Below are positions 35,537-45,012 of a stretch of DNA of 64,000 nt, one piece after another. Position 1 is the first letter of the stretch. Each line of letters starts with the position of its first letter. Where the stretch lies: contig CAYVCL010000001.1 of the NCBI GenBank assembly GCA_964450185.1, positions 14,501-78,500 of the forward strand, given 5' to 3'. A program made the position numbers and the translations under genes. This DNA is from RUG11237 sp964450185. Lineage in GTDB: Bacteria; Bacillota; Clostridia; Lachnospirales; Lachnospiraceae. The notes under the pieces are model-generated. The model saw only the letters and a program-made list of their open reading frames with translations, was not told the origin of the DNA and made no database searches.

Positions 35537-37867
35537 CTACACCAATGCATGATGTAGCACTTCTTCCATGGTTTCTACCAATACAATTTCCAAGCCTTTT
35601 TTGATTTCCATGGAAATTTCTTCTACGTCTTTTTCATTTTTCTTTGGCACCAGTACTTTTTTGATACCGGCATTTTTTGCCGCCAGAAGTTTTTCCTTCA
35701 AACCACCAATCGGAAGCACTCGTCCTCGCAAAGTGATTTCTCCAGTCATGGCAACCTCTGCTTTTACCACACGTCCGGTAATGGCAGAAATCATTGCTGT
35801 TGCCATAGTGATTCCGGCTGACGGTCCATCCTTTGGCACAGCTCCTTCCGGAATGTGAATATGGATATCATTTTCCTTGAAAAATTCCGGCTTAATCTGA
35901 TATTTCTCTGCGACCGAACGAATATAGCTGATTCCGGCTGCTGCAGATTCTTTCATTACATCACCCAACTGACCGGTCAGTTTAAATTCGCCCTTGCCCG
36001 GCATGGTGTTTACTTCTATCTGCAAGGTATCTCCACCCACACTGGTCCATGCCAATCCACGTACAATACCTATTTCATCCTTTTCATTTGCCATATTGTA
36101 ATGATATCTTTCTTTACCAAGATATTTTTCTAAATTGGATGCGGTAACCTTGATAAACTTCTTTTCTTTTTCCACATACTCTCTGGCTGCTTTTCTGCAT
36201 ACCTCGCCTAACTTTCGTTCTAAATTACGAACTCCGGCTTCTTTGGTATAGCCTCTGATAATCTGCTCTAACGCCTTATCACTAACGGTTATTTTACGCT
36301 TATCCAAACCATTTTTCTTGATTTGTTTTGGCAGTAAATGTTCTTTCGCTATGTGAAGTTTTTCATTTTCCGTATAACTGCTTACCTCAATTACTTCCAT
36401 TCTGTCAAGAAGCGGTCTTGGTATTGTCTGTACAGAATTGGCTGTAGCAATAAATAATACTTCTGATAAATCCAGTGGAATTTCCACATAGTGATCTCTG
36501 AATTTTACATTCTGCTCTGCATCCAATACTTCCAGCAATGCTGCGGAGGTATCACCTTTATAGTCGCTGCTAACTTTATCAATTTCATCCAATAACATCA
36601 ACGGATTCTTAACTCCGGCAGAGCGCAAACCGTTAGCAATTCGTCCCGGCATGGCACCTACATAAGTTCTTCTATGTCCGCGAATTTCCGCTTCATCTCT
36701 GACACCACCTAAGGAAATACGCACGTATTCCTTATTTAAAGATTTTGCCACAGAACGGGCGATGGATGTTTTTCCGGTTCCCGGAGGTCCTACAAGACAA
36801 ATAATAGGACTTTCACCTTTCTCTGTTAATGCCCGCACTGCAAGAAATTCCAGAATTCTTTCTTTTACTTTCTCCATGCCGTAATGGTCTTCATCCAATA
36901 TCTTTTCAGCGCGTTTGATATCCTTGCTGTCTTTGGAAGCCTTATTCCATGGAAGTTCCAAAAGTGTTTCAATATATCCGCGAAGCACTGCACTTTCTGA
37001 GGAATTCATACCGGCATTCTTGAATCTTTCGATTTCTTTTCGGATTTTTTCCTTTACTGACTTATCAGCTTTTAACTTAGAAACAGCTTCTTCAAAATTT
37101 GCCGCTTCATTTTGGAAATCATCGCCCAGTTCTTCACGAATTACCTTTAATTGTTCCCGTAAAAGATAATCTTTCTGATTTTTATCCACTTTTTCTTTGA
37201 TTTTTTCCTGCAAATCCTGACGAATCTTTAAAATCTGAATTTCATTCAGCAAAAGACTACACAACACCTCATATCTATCTTCGAACTCTATCGCTTCTAA
37301 CAGTCGCTGTTTGTCGTTATAATATACCGGAAGATTAATAATAATCTGGTCTGTCAACTGTTTTACGTCGGTAGTATCGGTAAGTCTTTCAATTAAATCC
37401 TTATTAATCTTCGGATGTGCCTTTCCATATATTGTAAATAACTCTTTCAAATTTCGAAGCATTGCTTCTAATAGTGTTTCCAGTTCCTCTGTTTCCTGCT
37501 CATCATACTCCGGCACTTTTTCTTCCAATTCCATAACAGATGCCATAAAGCATCCGTCTTCTGTCTGAAGGCTCAGCATTTCTGCTCTGGACAATCCTTC
37601 CACCATAATACGTACTGTCTTGGTTGGAAGCTTGATTACCTGCTTGATATTTGCTGTTACACCTATTTTATATAAATCTTCGATTTCCGGCTCATCAACT
37701 TCACTGTTTTGCTGAGCCACAAGAAACACTGTCTGATCTCCCTGCATGGCTTTTTCAACTGCCTGAATTGATTTTTCTCTTGTCACATCAAAGTGAACTA
37801 TCATATCAGGCAGAACGGTAATACCCCTTAACGCCACTACCGGAAGAATCTTTGTTTCATTTTCCAT
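35537..37867 (-). CDS. lon: ATP-dependent protease Lon (LonA type)
   Basis: 776 residues with the full LonA order: N-terminal substrate domain (LPVVALRGITVLPDMIVHFD), coiled coil, AAA+ module (Walker A LVGPPGTGKTSIA, Walker B LMLLDEIDK, near residue 350), and C-terminal Ser-Lys protease (Ser in KDGPSAGITMATAM, Lys in GLKEKLLAAKNAG). It degrades misfolded and regulatory proteins in the cytoplasm. It sits between clpX (11 bases upstream) and engB in a tig-clpP-clpX-lon-engB proteostasis run. Confidence 0.97.
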   Translation of the reverse strand: MENETKILPVVALRGITVLPDMIVHFDVTREKSIQAVEKAMQGDQTVFLVAQQNSEVDEPEIEDLYKIGVTANIKQVIKLPTKTVRIMVEGLSRAEMLSLQTEDGCFMASVMELEEKVPEYDEQETEELETLLEAMLRNLKELFTIYGKAHPKINKDLIERLTDTTDVKQLTDQIIINLPVYYNDKQRLLEAIEFEDRYEVLCSLLLNEIQILKIRQDLQEKIKEKVDKNQKDYLLREQLKVIREELGDDFQNEAANFEEAVSKLKADKSVKEKIRKEIERFKNAGMNSSESAVLRGYIETLLELPWNKASKDSKDIKRAEKILDEDHYGMEKVKERILEFLAVRALTEKGESPIICLVGPPGTGKTSIARSVAKSLNKEYVRISLGGVRDEAEIRGHRRTYVGAMPGRIANGLRSAGVKNPLMLLDEIDKVSSDYKGDTSAALLEVLDAEQNVKFRDHYVEIPLDLSEVLFIATANSVQTIPRPLLDRMEVIEVSSYTENEKLHIAKEHLLPKQIKKNGLDKRKITVSDKALEQIIRGYTKEAGVRNLERKLGEVCRKAAREYVEKEKKFIKVTASNLEKYLGKERYHYNMANEKDEIGIVRGLAWTSVGGDTLQIEVNTMPGKGEFKLTGQLGDVMKESAAAGISYIRSVAEKYQIKPEFFKENDIHIHIPEGAVPKDGPSAGITMATAMISAITGRVVKAEVAMTGEITLRGRVLPIGGLKEKLLAAKNAGIKKVLVPKKNEKDVEEISMEIKKGLEIVLVETMEEVLHHALV

Positions 37868-37878
37868 TTAACTCACCC

Positions 37879-39177
37879 CTACGCGGTTTCTGTCTGTTTT
37901 CTAAATTTCTTTGAAAACTTTGACTTTACATCTGTCGCCGCTTCCATTTCCTGTCTTATAATCATAGGATCTGCTTTCTTTTCTGCTGCTTCTTTTGTAA
38001 TTACGCAGCTTTTGATGGTATCATCAGATGGAATGGTATACATTAAATCCATCATAATGTCTTCTATAATAGAACGCAGACCTCTGGCTCCTGTCTTTCT
38101 TTCCAACGCTTTTTCTGCAATTACTTCCAAAGCTTCCGGATCAATAGACATCTGAACGCCGTCTAATTCAAACATTTTTTCGTACTGTTTTACCAAAGCA
38201 TTCTTTGGCTCTGTTAAAATACGAATCATTGCATCTTTCTCTAATTTATCCAGAGAAACCATAACCGGAAGACGTCCGATAAACTCCGGAATCAAACCAT
38301 ATTTTGTCAAATCCTGCGGCAATACATTGCGGAACAACACTCCCTGATCTTCTTCGTGTTTGTTAGCAATTTCTGCCATAAATCCGATGGATTTTCTATC
38401 CATTCTGGTTTCTATGAGCTTTTCCAAACCATCAAAAGCACCACCACAAATAAATAAAATGTTTGTAGTGTTAATCTGAATCAATTCCTGATGAGGATGT
38501 TTTCTTCCTCCTTGTGGCGGTACAGAAGCAACAGTTCCTTCCAAAATCTTTAACAATGCCTGCTGTACACCTTCACCGGATACATCTCTGGTAATGGATA
38601 CATTTTCTGATTTCTTGGTAATTTTATCAATTTCATCAATATATATAATTCCTTTTTCTGCTCTGGCAATGTCATAATCTGCTGCCTGAATCAGTTTTAA
38701 AAGGATATTTTCCACATCTTCACCCACATAACCTGCTTCTGTCAATGCGGTAGCATCTGCAATCGCAAATGGTACATTGAGAATCTTAGCAAGTGTCTGT
38801 GCCAAAAAGGTCTTACCGGAACCGGTTGGACCTAACATTAAAATATTACTTTTCTGTAATTCTACGTCTAAATCCTTCTGGGCTAAAATACGTTTATAAT
38901 GATTATACACTGCAACGGAAAGGACTTTCTTTGCTTCATCCTGACCGATAACATAATCATCCAGAAGTGCTGAAATTTCCATTGGTTTTAATAAATTAAT
39001 ATCTTCTTCGTATTCGTATTCTTCTTCATATTCTTCTTCGATAATTTCTGAACATACGTCTACACATTCGTCACAAATATATACATTGTTTGGTCCCGCA
39101 ATTAACTTACGAACCTGTTCTTGGGATTTTCCACAAAAGGAACATCTGTATCGTTCTTCTACATTTTTCCCTGCCAT
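37879..39177 (-). CDS. clpX: ClpX unfoldase subunit of ClpXP
   Basis: 432 residues from the ATG at 39177, preceded by AAGGAGGT at the ideal distance; the open frame to 39219 adds 14 residues without a site. The N-terminal zinc domain (YRCSFCGKS, then ICDECVDVC) precedes an acidic linker, Walker A LMLGPTGSGKTFLA, Walker B IIYIDEIDK and the pore loop EAGYVGEDVE. An IGF-type ClpP-docking loop is represented near KSIGFMAEI. It recognises and unfolds substrates for ClpP, which is encoded just upstream. Confidence 0.97.
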   Translation of the reverse strand: MAGKNVEERYRCSFCGKSQEQVRKLIAGPNNVYICDECVDVCSEIIEEEYEEEYEYEEDINLLKPMEISALLDDYVIGQDEAKKVLSVAVYNHYKRILAQKDLDVELQKSNILMLGPTGSGKTFLAQTLAKILNVPFAIADATALTEAGYVGEDVENILLKLIQAADYDIARAEKGIIYIDEIDKITKKSENVSITRDVSGEGVQQALLKILEGTVASVPPQGGRKHPHQELIQINTTNILFICGGAFDGLEKLIETRMDRKSIGFMAEIANKHEEDQGVLFRNVLPQDLTKYGLIPEFIGRLPVMVSLDKLEKDAMIRILTEPKNALVKQYEKMFELDGVQMSIDPEALEVIAEKALERKTGARGLRSIIEDIMMDLMYTIPSDDTIKSCVITKEAAEKKADPMIIRQEMEAATDVKSKFSKKFRKQTETA

Positions 39178-39238
39178 TTTATACCTCCTTACTCTTGCCG
39201 GTCTTTCCTTTTCATTCATTTATGCATAAAACTGACAT

Positions 39239-39270
39239 AAGGCTGCCTCAATTTTCGAGGCAGCCTTTTT
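39239..39270. terminator. Hairpin between clpP and clpX
   Basis: GGCTGCCTC (39241-39249) pairs perfectly with GAGGCAGCC (39257-39265). The T-tract follows on the plus strand, but on the minus strand, which carries the genes, the tail is only TTATG. It begins right after the clpP stop codon. It may act as a weak attenuator or mRNA-stability element that sets the clpP:clpX ratio, or insulate against antisense transcription. Confidence 0.55.
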
Positions 39271-39271
39271 A

Positions 39272-39853
39272 TTAGCGGCTGGTTACAATTGTATCAATTA
39301 AGCCGTATTTTAAAGCTTCTTCTGCTGTTTTCCAGTTATCTCTTTCGGTATCTGCCGCAATAACCTCATATGGCTGTCCTGTGTTTTCTGACAGCATTCT
39401 GTTTAATTTCTCCTTTGTATGGAGAATATGTTTTGCAGCAATTTCGATTTCTGTTGCCTGGCCCTGAGCACCACCCAGAGGCTGATGAATCATAATTTCT
39501 GCATTCGGAAGTGCCATACGCTTTCCTTTTGTACCGCCTGCAAGAAGGAATGCACCCATACTTGCTGCCATACCGATACACATAGTAGCCACATCACACT
39601 TGATGTAATGCATTGTATCATAAATCGCCATACCAGCTGTAACGGAACCGCCCGGACTGTTAATATACATATAAATGTCCTTATTTGGATCCTCAGATTC
39701 AAGGAACAACAACTGTGCTACAACAAGGCTTGCTGTTGTTTCATTTACTTCTTCACCCAGAAATATAATTCTGTCTTTTAAAAGTCTTGAATAGATATCG
39801 TAGGATCTTTCTCCCCTGCTAGTCTGTTCAATGACATAAGGTACTAAACTCAT
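39272..39853 (-). CDS. clpP: ClpP protease subunit
   Basis: 193 residues, standard length. Catalytic Ser is in GMAASMGAFLL, His in MIHQPLGGAQG, and Asp follows in ADTERDNW. The N-terminus VPYVIEQTSRGERSYDIYS is typical of ClpP1. It forms the tetradecameric peptidase chamber used by ClpX. The gene lies between tig (37 bases upstream) and clpX. Confidence 0.97.
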   Translation of the reverse strand: MSLVPYVIEQTSRGERSYDIYSRLLKDRIIFLGEEVNETTASLVVAQLLFLESEDPNKDIYMYINSPGGSVTAGMAIYDTMHYIKCDVATMCIGMAASMGAFLLAGGTKGKRMALPNAEIMIHQPLGGAQGQATEIEIAAKHILHTKEKLNRMLSENTGQPYEVIAADTERDNWKTAEEALKYGLIDTIVTSR

Positions 39854-39890
39854 TTACAATTCCTCCTTACCTCTGATTTTCAGTTGAAAA

Positions 39891-41180
39891 TTATTTTTCA
39901 ACTGCTGCATCTACTACAAATTTTGCTGCTTTTGTTACAGCAATATCTTTCATGATGCTTTTCTTTTCATATTCACCGATAGATTCGATAAGTTTACCAG
40001 CTTCCATCTGATACATAGAAGCCATTTTTTCCATTTCTTCTTTGAATTCATCTTCTGTAGCTTCGATGTTTTCTGCTGCTACAACCGCTTCTAATACAAG
40101 ACGGCTCTGAATTCTTTCCATTGCCTGTGGTTTCATCTGTTCTAACAACTGTTCTGGTGTAGCACCTGTGAACTGCATATACTGTTCGAAAGATAATCCC
40201 TGCATCTGTAATCTCTGTGCAAAATCATTTACCATCTGTCTAACCTGTGTATCGATCATTGCATCTGGAATTTCCATTGTTGCATTTTCAATAATCTTTG
40301 TGATAACAGCATCTTCTTTTGCACTGTCAACTTCAGCTTTTTTCTTTTCTTCTAATTTAGCCTTAACGTCTGCTTTGTATTCATCCATTGTATCAAATTC
40401 AGATACATCCTGTGCAAAGTCATCATCTAATTCTGGTAATTCTTTTGTCTGGATTCCGTTGATTTTAACTTTGAATAATGCAGGTTTTCCAGCTAAATCT
40501 GGTGCATGATATTCTTCTGGGAAAGTAACGTTTACTTCCACATCATCACCGATGTTCTTTCCAACTAACTGGTCTTCAAATGTATCGATAAAGGAATGAG
40601 AACCGATTGTTAAATCATATCCTTCTCCCTTTCCACCTTCGAAAGCTTCTCCGTCTGTAAATCCTTCGAAATCAATGTTAACGATATCTCCGTCAGCAAC
40701 TGCTCTGTCATCTACAGTGATAGTTCTTGCATTGTTTTCTCTTTCTCTATTGATTTCAGCGTCTACTTCTTCATCAGATACTGTTACTTCTGCCTTTTCA
40801 ACTTCAATTCCTTTGTAGTCACCTAAAGTAACTTCCGGCTTCAAAGCAACTTCAGCAGTGAAAATAAATGGCTTTCCTGCTTCAATCTGTACCACATCAA
40901 TAGTTGGCTGAGAAACGATTTCTAAATCTTCGTTTTCTTTTAACGCTTCTTCGTAAGCTGTTGGAATTAATTCATTTGCAGCTTCTTCATAGAATACGCC
41001 TGTGCCATACATTTTTTCGATCATTTTACGAGGTACTTTTCCTTTACGGAATCCTGGAACGCTCATTTTACCTTTATTTTTCTGGTAAGCAGTTTCGATT
41101 GCTTTTTCCAATTCTTCCGCGGAAACTTCGATTGTCAACTTTGCCATGTTCTTTTCAAGCTTTTCTACCTGTAAACTCAT
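39891..41180 (-). CDS. tig: Trigger factor chaperone
   Basis: 429 residues from the ATG at 41180, which follows AAGGAGGAAATAG; the frame to 41300 includes promoter sequence. The ribosome-binding N-terminal domain contains the signature near VPGFRKGKVPRKMIEKMYG, followed by an FKBP-type prolyl isomerase domain (GDIVNIDFEGFTDGEAFEGG) and the long helical C-terminal chaperone domain. It binds nascent chains at the ribosome tunnel exit. It heads the tig-clpP-clpX-lon-engB run. Confidence 0.97.
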   Translation of the reverse strand: MSLQVEKLEKNMAKLTIEVSAEELEKAIETAYQKNKGKMSVPGFRKGKVPRKMIEKMYGTGVFYEEAANELIPTAYEEALKENEDLEIVSQPTIDVVQIEAGKPFIFTAEVALKPEVTLGDYKGIEVEKAEVTVSDEEVDAEINRERENNARTITVDDRAVADGDIVNIDFEGFTDGEAFEGGKGEGYDLTIGSHSFIDTFEDQLVGKNIGDDVEVNVTFPEEYHAPDLAGKPALFKVKINGIQTKELPELDDDFAQDVSEFDTMDEYKADVKAKLEEKKKAEVDSAKEDAVITKIIENATMEIPDAMIDTQVRQMVNDFAQRLQMQGLSFEQYMQFTGATPEQLLEQMKPQAMERIQSRLVLEAVVAAENIEATEDEFKEEMEKMASMYQMEAGKLIESIGEYEKKSIMKDIAVTKAAKFVVDAAVEK

Positions 41181-41329
41181 TTTTTCTATTTCCTCCTTAA
41201 ATCTATAACTATGTGTATAATAGACATTCTTAAGCGACTTTACAGTCATTTCATTAGTATAGCATAGCACATTTGAAAATTCCAGTATTTTTTCATACAA
41301 ATTGCAATTTTTCTGTTGTGCATCCGATT

Positions 41330-42232
41330 TCAGAAGGATGTATTTATACCTTTTTGTAAAAATAAAGCAAGTGCCTGATTCATAAATTGACTATCCGGTA
41401 TATAAAAGCCTTTCTGCTCACTTTCCATACCAATCATATCGTATTTGCCGATACCGTATATATGATAAGGCAGTAACTGAACCAGTTCCACTTTTTTGAT
41501 TTCTCTTAGAAATTCTGCCATCTTCCCCAGTTCCTCTAAATCATCATTCACTGAGCCAATGACTGGAATTCTTATGATAATTCTTTTTCCGCTGTCAGAA
41601 ATTCTTCGGATATTTTCCTTTATTAATGCATTGGATACCCCTGTAAACAAAAGATGTTTCTCATTATCCCACAGCTTTAAATCAATCAAAAACACATTGG
41701 TATAAGGAAACACTTCCAGATACCTTTCAAAACTTACATGCCCGGCAGTGTCAACCGCAGTAGAAATTGAATGTTTTTTACATTGCATTAAAAGTTCTTT
41801 TAGCATCGGCAATGCCAACATAGGTTCACCGCCCGAAAAAGTAACACCACCGTCGCTATTCTCATAAAAAGCTTTGTCCTTTAAAATTATTTCCATAACT
41901 TCTTCTACCGAATACTTTTTTCCAACTTTTTTCAGGGCTTCATTTCCGCAGGACGCAACACAGTTTCCGCACTGAATACATGCATCCCGATTCACCATAT
42001 GCTGTCCTTCTCTAATCGTATGAACATTCTGTCTGCATACTTTTTCACACACGCCGCAGGAAGTACAGCTATTTTTATTTAACTGCAATACCGGCTGAAA
42101 TGTAATGCACTCCGGATTGTGACACCATTTGCACTGTAAGTTGCAACCTTTAAAAAATACAGTTGTACGAATTCCCTCCCCGTCATCTAAACTAAATCTT
42201 TGTATATTACTTATCAAAACATCTTTATTCAT
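41330..42232 (-). CDS. Glycyl radical enzyme activase, radical SAM
   Basis: 300 residues. The radical-SAM cluster motif is FKGCNLQCKWCHN (C-x3-C-x2-C). A ferredoxin-like insert with two [4Fe-4S] sets follows (SCTSCGVCEKVC; ACIQCGNCVASCG), as in activases of non-PFL glycyl radical enzymes. The SAM-binding TFSGGEPML lies near residue 128. It generates the glycyl radical on its partner, encoded 14 bases upstream. The ribosome site AAAGGTGG precedes the start. Confidence 0.94.
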   Translation of the reverse strand: MNKDVLISNIQRFSLDDGEGIRTTVFFKGCNLQCKWCHNPECITFQPVLQLNKNSCTSCGVCEKVCRQNVHTIREGQHMVNRDACIQCGNCVASCGNEALKKVGKKYSVEEVMEIILKDKAFYENSDGGVTFSGGEPMLALPMLKELLMQCKKHSISTAVDTAGHVSFERYLEVFPYTNVFLIDLKLWDNEKHLLFTGVSNALIKENIRRISDSGKRIIIRIPVIGSVNDDLEELGKMAEFLREIKKVELVQLLPYHIYGIGKYDMIGMESEQKGFYIPDSQFMNQALALFLQKGINTSF

Positions 42233-42246
42233 ACGACCACCTTTTA

Positions 42247-44526
42247 CTAAATCATTTCATATTCTGTTCTTGCAATAATTTCATCCTGCGTTGTCTTCAT
42301 TAATGTCGTAAAATATGCGCTGAAACCGGATACACGCACCACTAAGTCTTCATGCTTCTCTGGATGCATCTGTGCATCCAGTAAGGTTGCACGGTCAATT
42401 ACATTAAACTGAATCTCCATTCCCCCCTTTGCAAAATATGTGGTAATCAGCATCTTCAATGCCTGCACATGCTTTTCACTGTCTAAAAATGCCGGTGTAA
42501 ATTTCACATCTAAAACCATATTGTTGGTTGCAATGCTTAAGTCTGACTTCACAACGGAATTGATTAATGCAGTAGGTCCCACTGTATCTGCGCCCTGAAC
42601 AGGGGATAAGGCATTGGCTAACGCTTCTCCCTGCAGTTTTCCATTTGGCAGTGCGCCGGTGCGCAGTCCCATTCTGGCATGGTCTTCCACGGAATAAAGT
42701 CCCAACTGCCATTTACCGCCTCTGGCATTTGTTTTGCTTTCTACTAATTTATTATATGCTGCAAGCAAATCTTTCATAATCAAGTCAGCACGGTCATCAT
42801 CATTTCCATATTTCGAGCATTTCTTTAAGATATATTTTCTAAATTCTTCGTATCCCACATAATTCTTCTTTAAAATCTCTGCAAACTCCGGTAATGTTAC
42901 CGCATGTTTTTCAAACACCAGTTCTTTGATGGCAGCAAGGGAATCTACCACATGTGCCATACCTGTGGCATTAATACCTGTGTGATTGTATTTTGCACCG
43001 CCACCGGTAACGTCCATACCGTTTTCGATACAGTCACGCATTATAATAGAAAGTAATGGTGTAGGATAAGAATATGGAAGTGCTGCGTCAAATAAGTTCA
43101 TGCAATCCATGCATACTTCTGTGAATTTCAAAAGTTCCATCTTATACCAGTGGTAAAATTCTTCATATGTTTTAATATCCTCTAACTTATGAGGATAATA
43201 TGGCTTTAACACATCATCTGAATTGTATAGTTTTCCATCGGTAAGCATCATTTCCAATATCATAGCCCAATTAATTCTTATACATTCTGTTTTGGCAAAT
43301 TCTTTACCGTCACTTGCTGTAGGCTCAACACAGCCAACTGTACCATAATTGTATACATCTTCCTCCTCAAGTCCCATCTTCCGTCTGCCCTTGAAAATTT
43401 CTTCATCATTGTGGAATGCCGGCATGCCCATACCTGTTTTTACCAAAAGCATACAATCTTCCCATAATTCATTTGGCATGGATTTATGCCAGCGAATATT
43501 TAAAAGTGGCTGGTCATAGCACATTTTGTAAGAAGTCTGCAAAGTCAGATATGTCATTTTGTTGGCTGTATATGTGCCATCCTGATTTAAGCCTCCAAGA
43601 GTAATGTTCTGGTATGCGTGGAGATTTGCACTGAATTTAATCCACAATGCATCCATAATTTCTTCTGCCTCATCTTCCGTCAAAGTTCCAGTGGCTAAAT
43701 CTTTTTCTAGATACGGATTCATGTATACATCAAAACGTCCCATGGAAATGGAAGCCGGAAAGGTTTCTGTATATAGAAGCTCATGGGTCAGCCAGAACAA
43801 CTGCACTGCTTCAAAAAAATTAGATGCCGGTTTGGTTGCAACGTTTTTACATGCCTCTGCAATCTTTAACATCTGTTTCTTATTTTCTTCTGTGGATGCT
43901 GTTTTAGCAATTTCTTCTGCTTTTTGGGCATAACGGTTTATGTAATAAATGGCAGCTTCACAGCAGATTTTCATTGCCCTTACAAATTCACGGCGTTCTC
44001 CTTCGTGCTTTTCCAAGGACTGATTACATGCCTCTAACACAGAGCCAAATCCTTCCTTTAGAATTTTTTGATAAGAAGGTATCACATGTCCTGTTTCCCA
44101 ATGTCTGCACTGCCAATGGTCCAAGGATACACTTAAGCGGTCTAAGTTTTTCGCTTCTTCCGAATCCGGTGCCAAATGATGAAATTCTTTTGCATTTCTC
44201 GCCTCAACATAATGGTCATTCTGATACACCGGACGCAGACGAGGATCGTAATCGTACGGATAGCTTAACCAAGGCGTAGATGTATTATAATTAAATCGAT
44301 ATGCACAGCCAGCCAGAATTTCATGTTCATCCATAACTAAAGGCTTGTTTTCCAAAAAATATTTTGTTCCCATGGCATTCTGGATAACCTTCATCTCATC
44401 TGAGTACTCATCATAAGCCATTTGAAAGTATTTATCATGAAGTATGTTATGGCTCTTATCAAAAAAATCTTTTCTATGTTCATGTAAATATGAAATTTTA
44501 GGACTCATTTTAAGATTTGCTTTCAT
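42247..44526 (-). CDS. Glycyl radical enzyme of unassigned specificity
   Basis: 759 residues. The thiyl-radical Cys and its acid partner are in YGTVGCVEPTASDGKEF, and the glycyl radical loop near the C-terminus is VVRVSGFSAYFTTL. The GCVE motif excludes pyruvate formate-lyase (which has a Cys-Cys pair) and puts it with dehydratases, C-N, C-S or C-C lyases such as glycerol, diol, choline or hydroxyproline enzymes. The residues following the Cys loop do not match any subclass I can name with confidence. No microcompartment genes are nearby, which argues against a BMC-encapsulated choline or propanediol system. It is oxygen-sensitive and is activated by the enzyme encoded downstream. AGAAAGGTG precedes the start. 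Confidence 0.88.
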   Translation of the reverse strand: MKANLKMSPKISYLHEHRKDFFDKSHNILHDKYFQMAYDEYSDEMKVIQNAMGTKYFLENKPLVMDEHEILAGCAYRFNYNTSTPWLSYPYDYDPRLRPVYQNDHYVEARNAKEFHHLAPDSEEAKNLDRLSVSLDHWQCRHWETGHVIPSYQKILKEGFGSVLEACNQSLEKHEGERREFVRAMKICCEAAIYYINRYAQKAEEIAKTASTEENKKQMLKIAEACKNVATKPASNFFEAVQLFWLTHELLYTETFPASISMGRFDVYMNPYLEKDLATGTLTEDEAEEIMDALWIKFSANLHAYQNITLGGLNQDGTYTANKMTYLTLQTSYKMCYDQPLLNIRWHKSMPNELWEDCMLLVKTGMGMPAFHNDEEIFKGRRKMGLEEEDVYNYGTVGCVEPTASDGKEFAKTECIRINWAMILEMMLTDGKLYNSDDVLKPYYPHKLEDIKTYEEFYHWYKMELLKFTEVCMDCMNLFDAALPYSYPTPLLSIIMRDCIENGMDVTGGGAKYNHTGINATGMAHVVDSLAAIKELVFEKHAVTLPEFAEILKKNYVGYEEFRKYILKKCSKYGNDDDRADLIMKDLLAAYNKLVESKTNARGGKWQLGLYSVEDHARMGLRTGALPNGKLQGEALANALSPVQGADTVGPTALINSVVKSDLSIATNNMVLDVKFTPAFLDSEKHVQALKMLITTYFAKGGMEIQFNVIDRATLLDAQMHPEKHEDLVVRVSGFSAYFTTLMKTTQDEIIARTEYEMI

Positions 44527-44567
44527 AATTTTGACACCTTTCTTTCTAAAAGTTTATTTTATGCAAA

Positions 44568-44598
44568 ATGGGGATAACCCATATTGGATTATCCCCAC
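44568..44598 (-). terminator. Probable terminator after the SASP gene
   Basis: On the minus strand TGGGGATAA pairs perfectly with TTATCCCCA around CCAATATGGG-derived loop bases, followed by a short ATTTTG tail. It lies 12 bases after the SASP stop and before the glycyl radical enzyme gene. The short T-tract makes it a moderate terminator. Confidence 0.55.
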
Positions 44599-44609
44599 AG
44601 TGGCAATTA

Positions 44610-44819
44610 TTATTTGCTCATCATCTGTTCTTCCTGTGCTCTGATCATTTTCTTAACCATTTCGCCACCAATAGAACCTGCCTGAGCAGATGTTAAATCA
44701 CCGTTGTAACCTTCTTTTAAAGGTACTCCCAGCTCAGAAGCTACTTCTGTTTTGAATTTGTCCATAGCTGCCTTTGCTTCAGGTACTTCCATTCTGTTTG
44801 AACTACTGTTGTTACTCAT
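44610..44819 (-). CDS. Alpha/beta-type small acid-soluble spore protein
   Basis: 69 residues. The germination-protease site region KFKTEVASELGVPL and the second conserved helix AGSIGGEMVKKMIRAQEEQM match alpha/beta-type SASPs, which coat and protect DNA in dormant spores and supply amino acids on germination. GGAGG precedes the start, and a sigma-G-like promoter lies about 110 bases upstream. Its presence marks the organism as a spore-former. Confidence 0.95.
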   Translation of the reverse strand: MSNNSSSNRMEVPEAKAAMDKFKTEVASELGVPLKEGYNGDLTSAQAGSIGGEMVKKMIRAQEEQMMSK

Positions 44820-44930
44820 GTTTTTTACCTCCGTAATACATTTTCTTCTATATTATTTAGTGTTCGCAGATAAGGTTTGAATCACCTTATCTGTTTTACA
44901 GTTAAGATGTTTCGCTCCTTATCTTGTAAA

Positions 44931-44959
44931 TAGTATTTGCGGAGGAAATTTTTCTATTC
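44931..44959 (-). promoter_or_regulatory. Sigma-G-like promoter for the SASP gene
   Basis: Minus strand GAATA (44955-44959), a 17-base spacer and AATACTA (44931-44937) approach the forespore sigma-G pattern. The leader then contains a stem (CAGATAAGGT / ACCTTATCTG) before the ribosome site. SASP genes are forespore-specific, which supports the call. Confidence 0.55.
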
Positions 44960-45012
44960 TGGTAATTTTTTCTTTTACCGGATAATATTTATTTCATGAT
45001 AAAGCAACCATT

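Noticed and set aside
42247..44526. Choline trimethylamine-lyase or propanediol dehydratase assignment
   Set aside because: GCVE is shared by many glycyl radical enzymes, the residues after it do not match the classes I know, and no microcompartment, alcohol or aldehyde dehydrogenase genes are adjacent.
44820..44930. Hairpin CAGATAAGGT / ACCTTATCTG as a terminator for an upstream gene
   Set aside because: On the gene strand it is followed by GCGAACAC rather than T residues, and it lies in the leader of the SASP gene. I treat it as leader structure.
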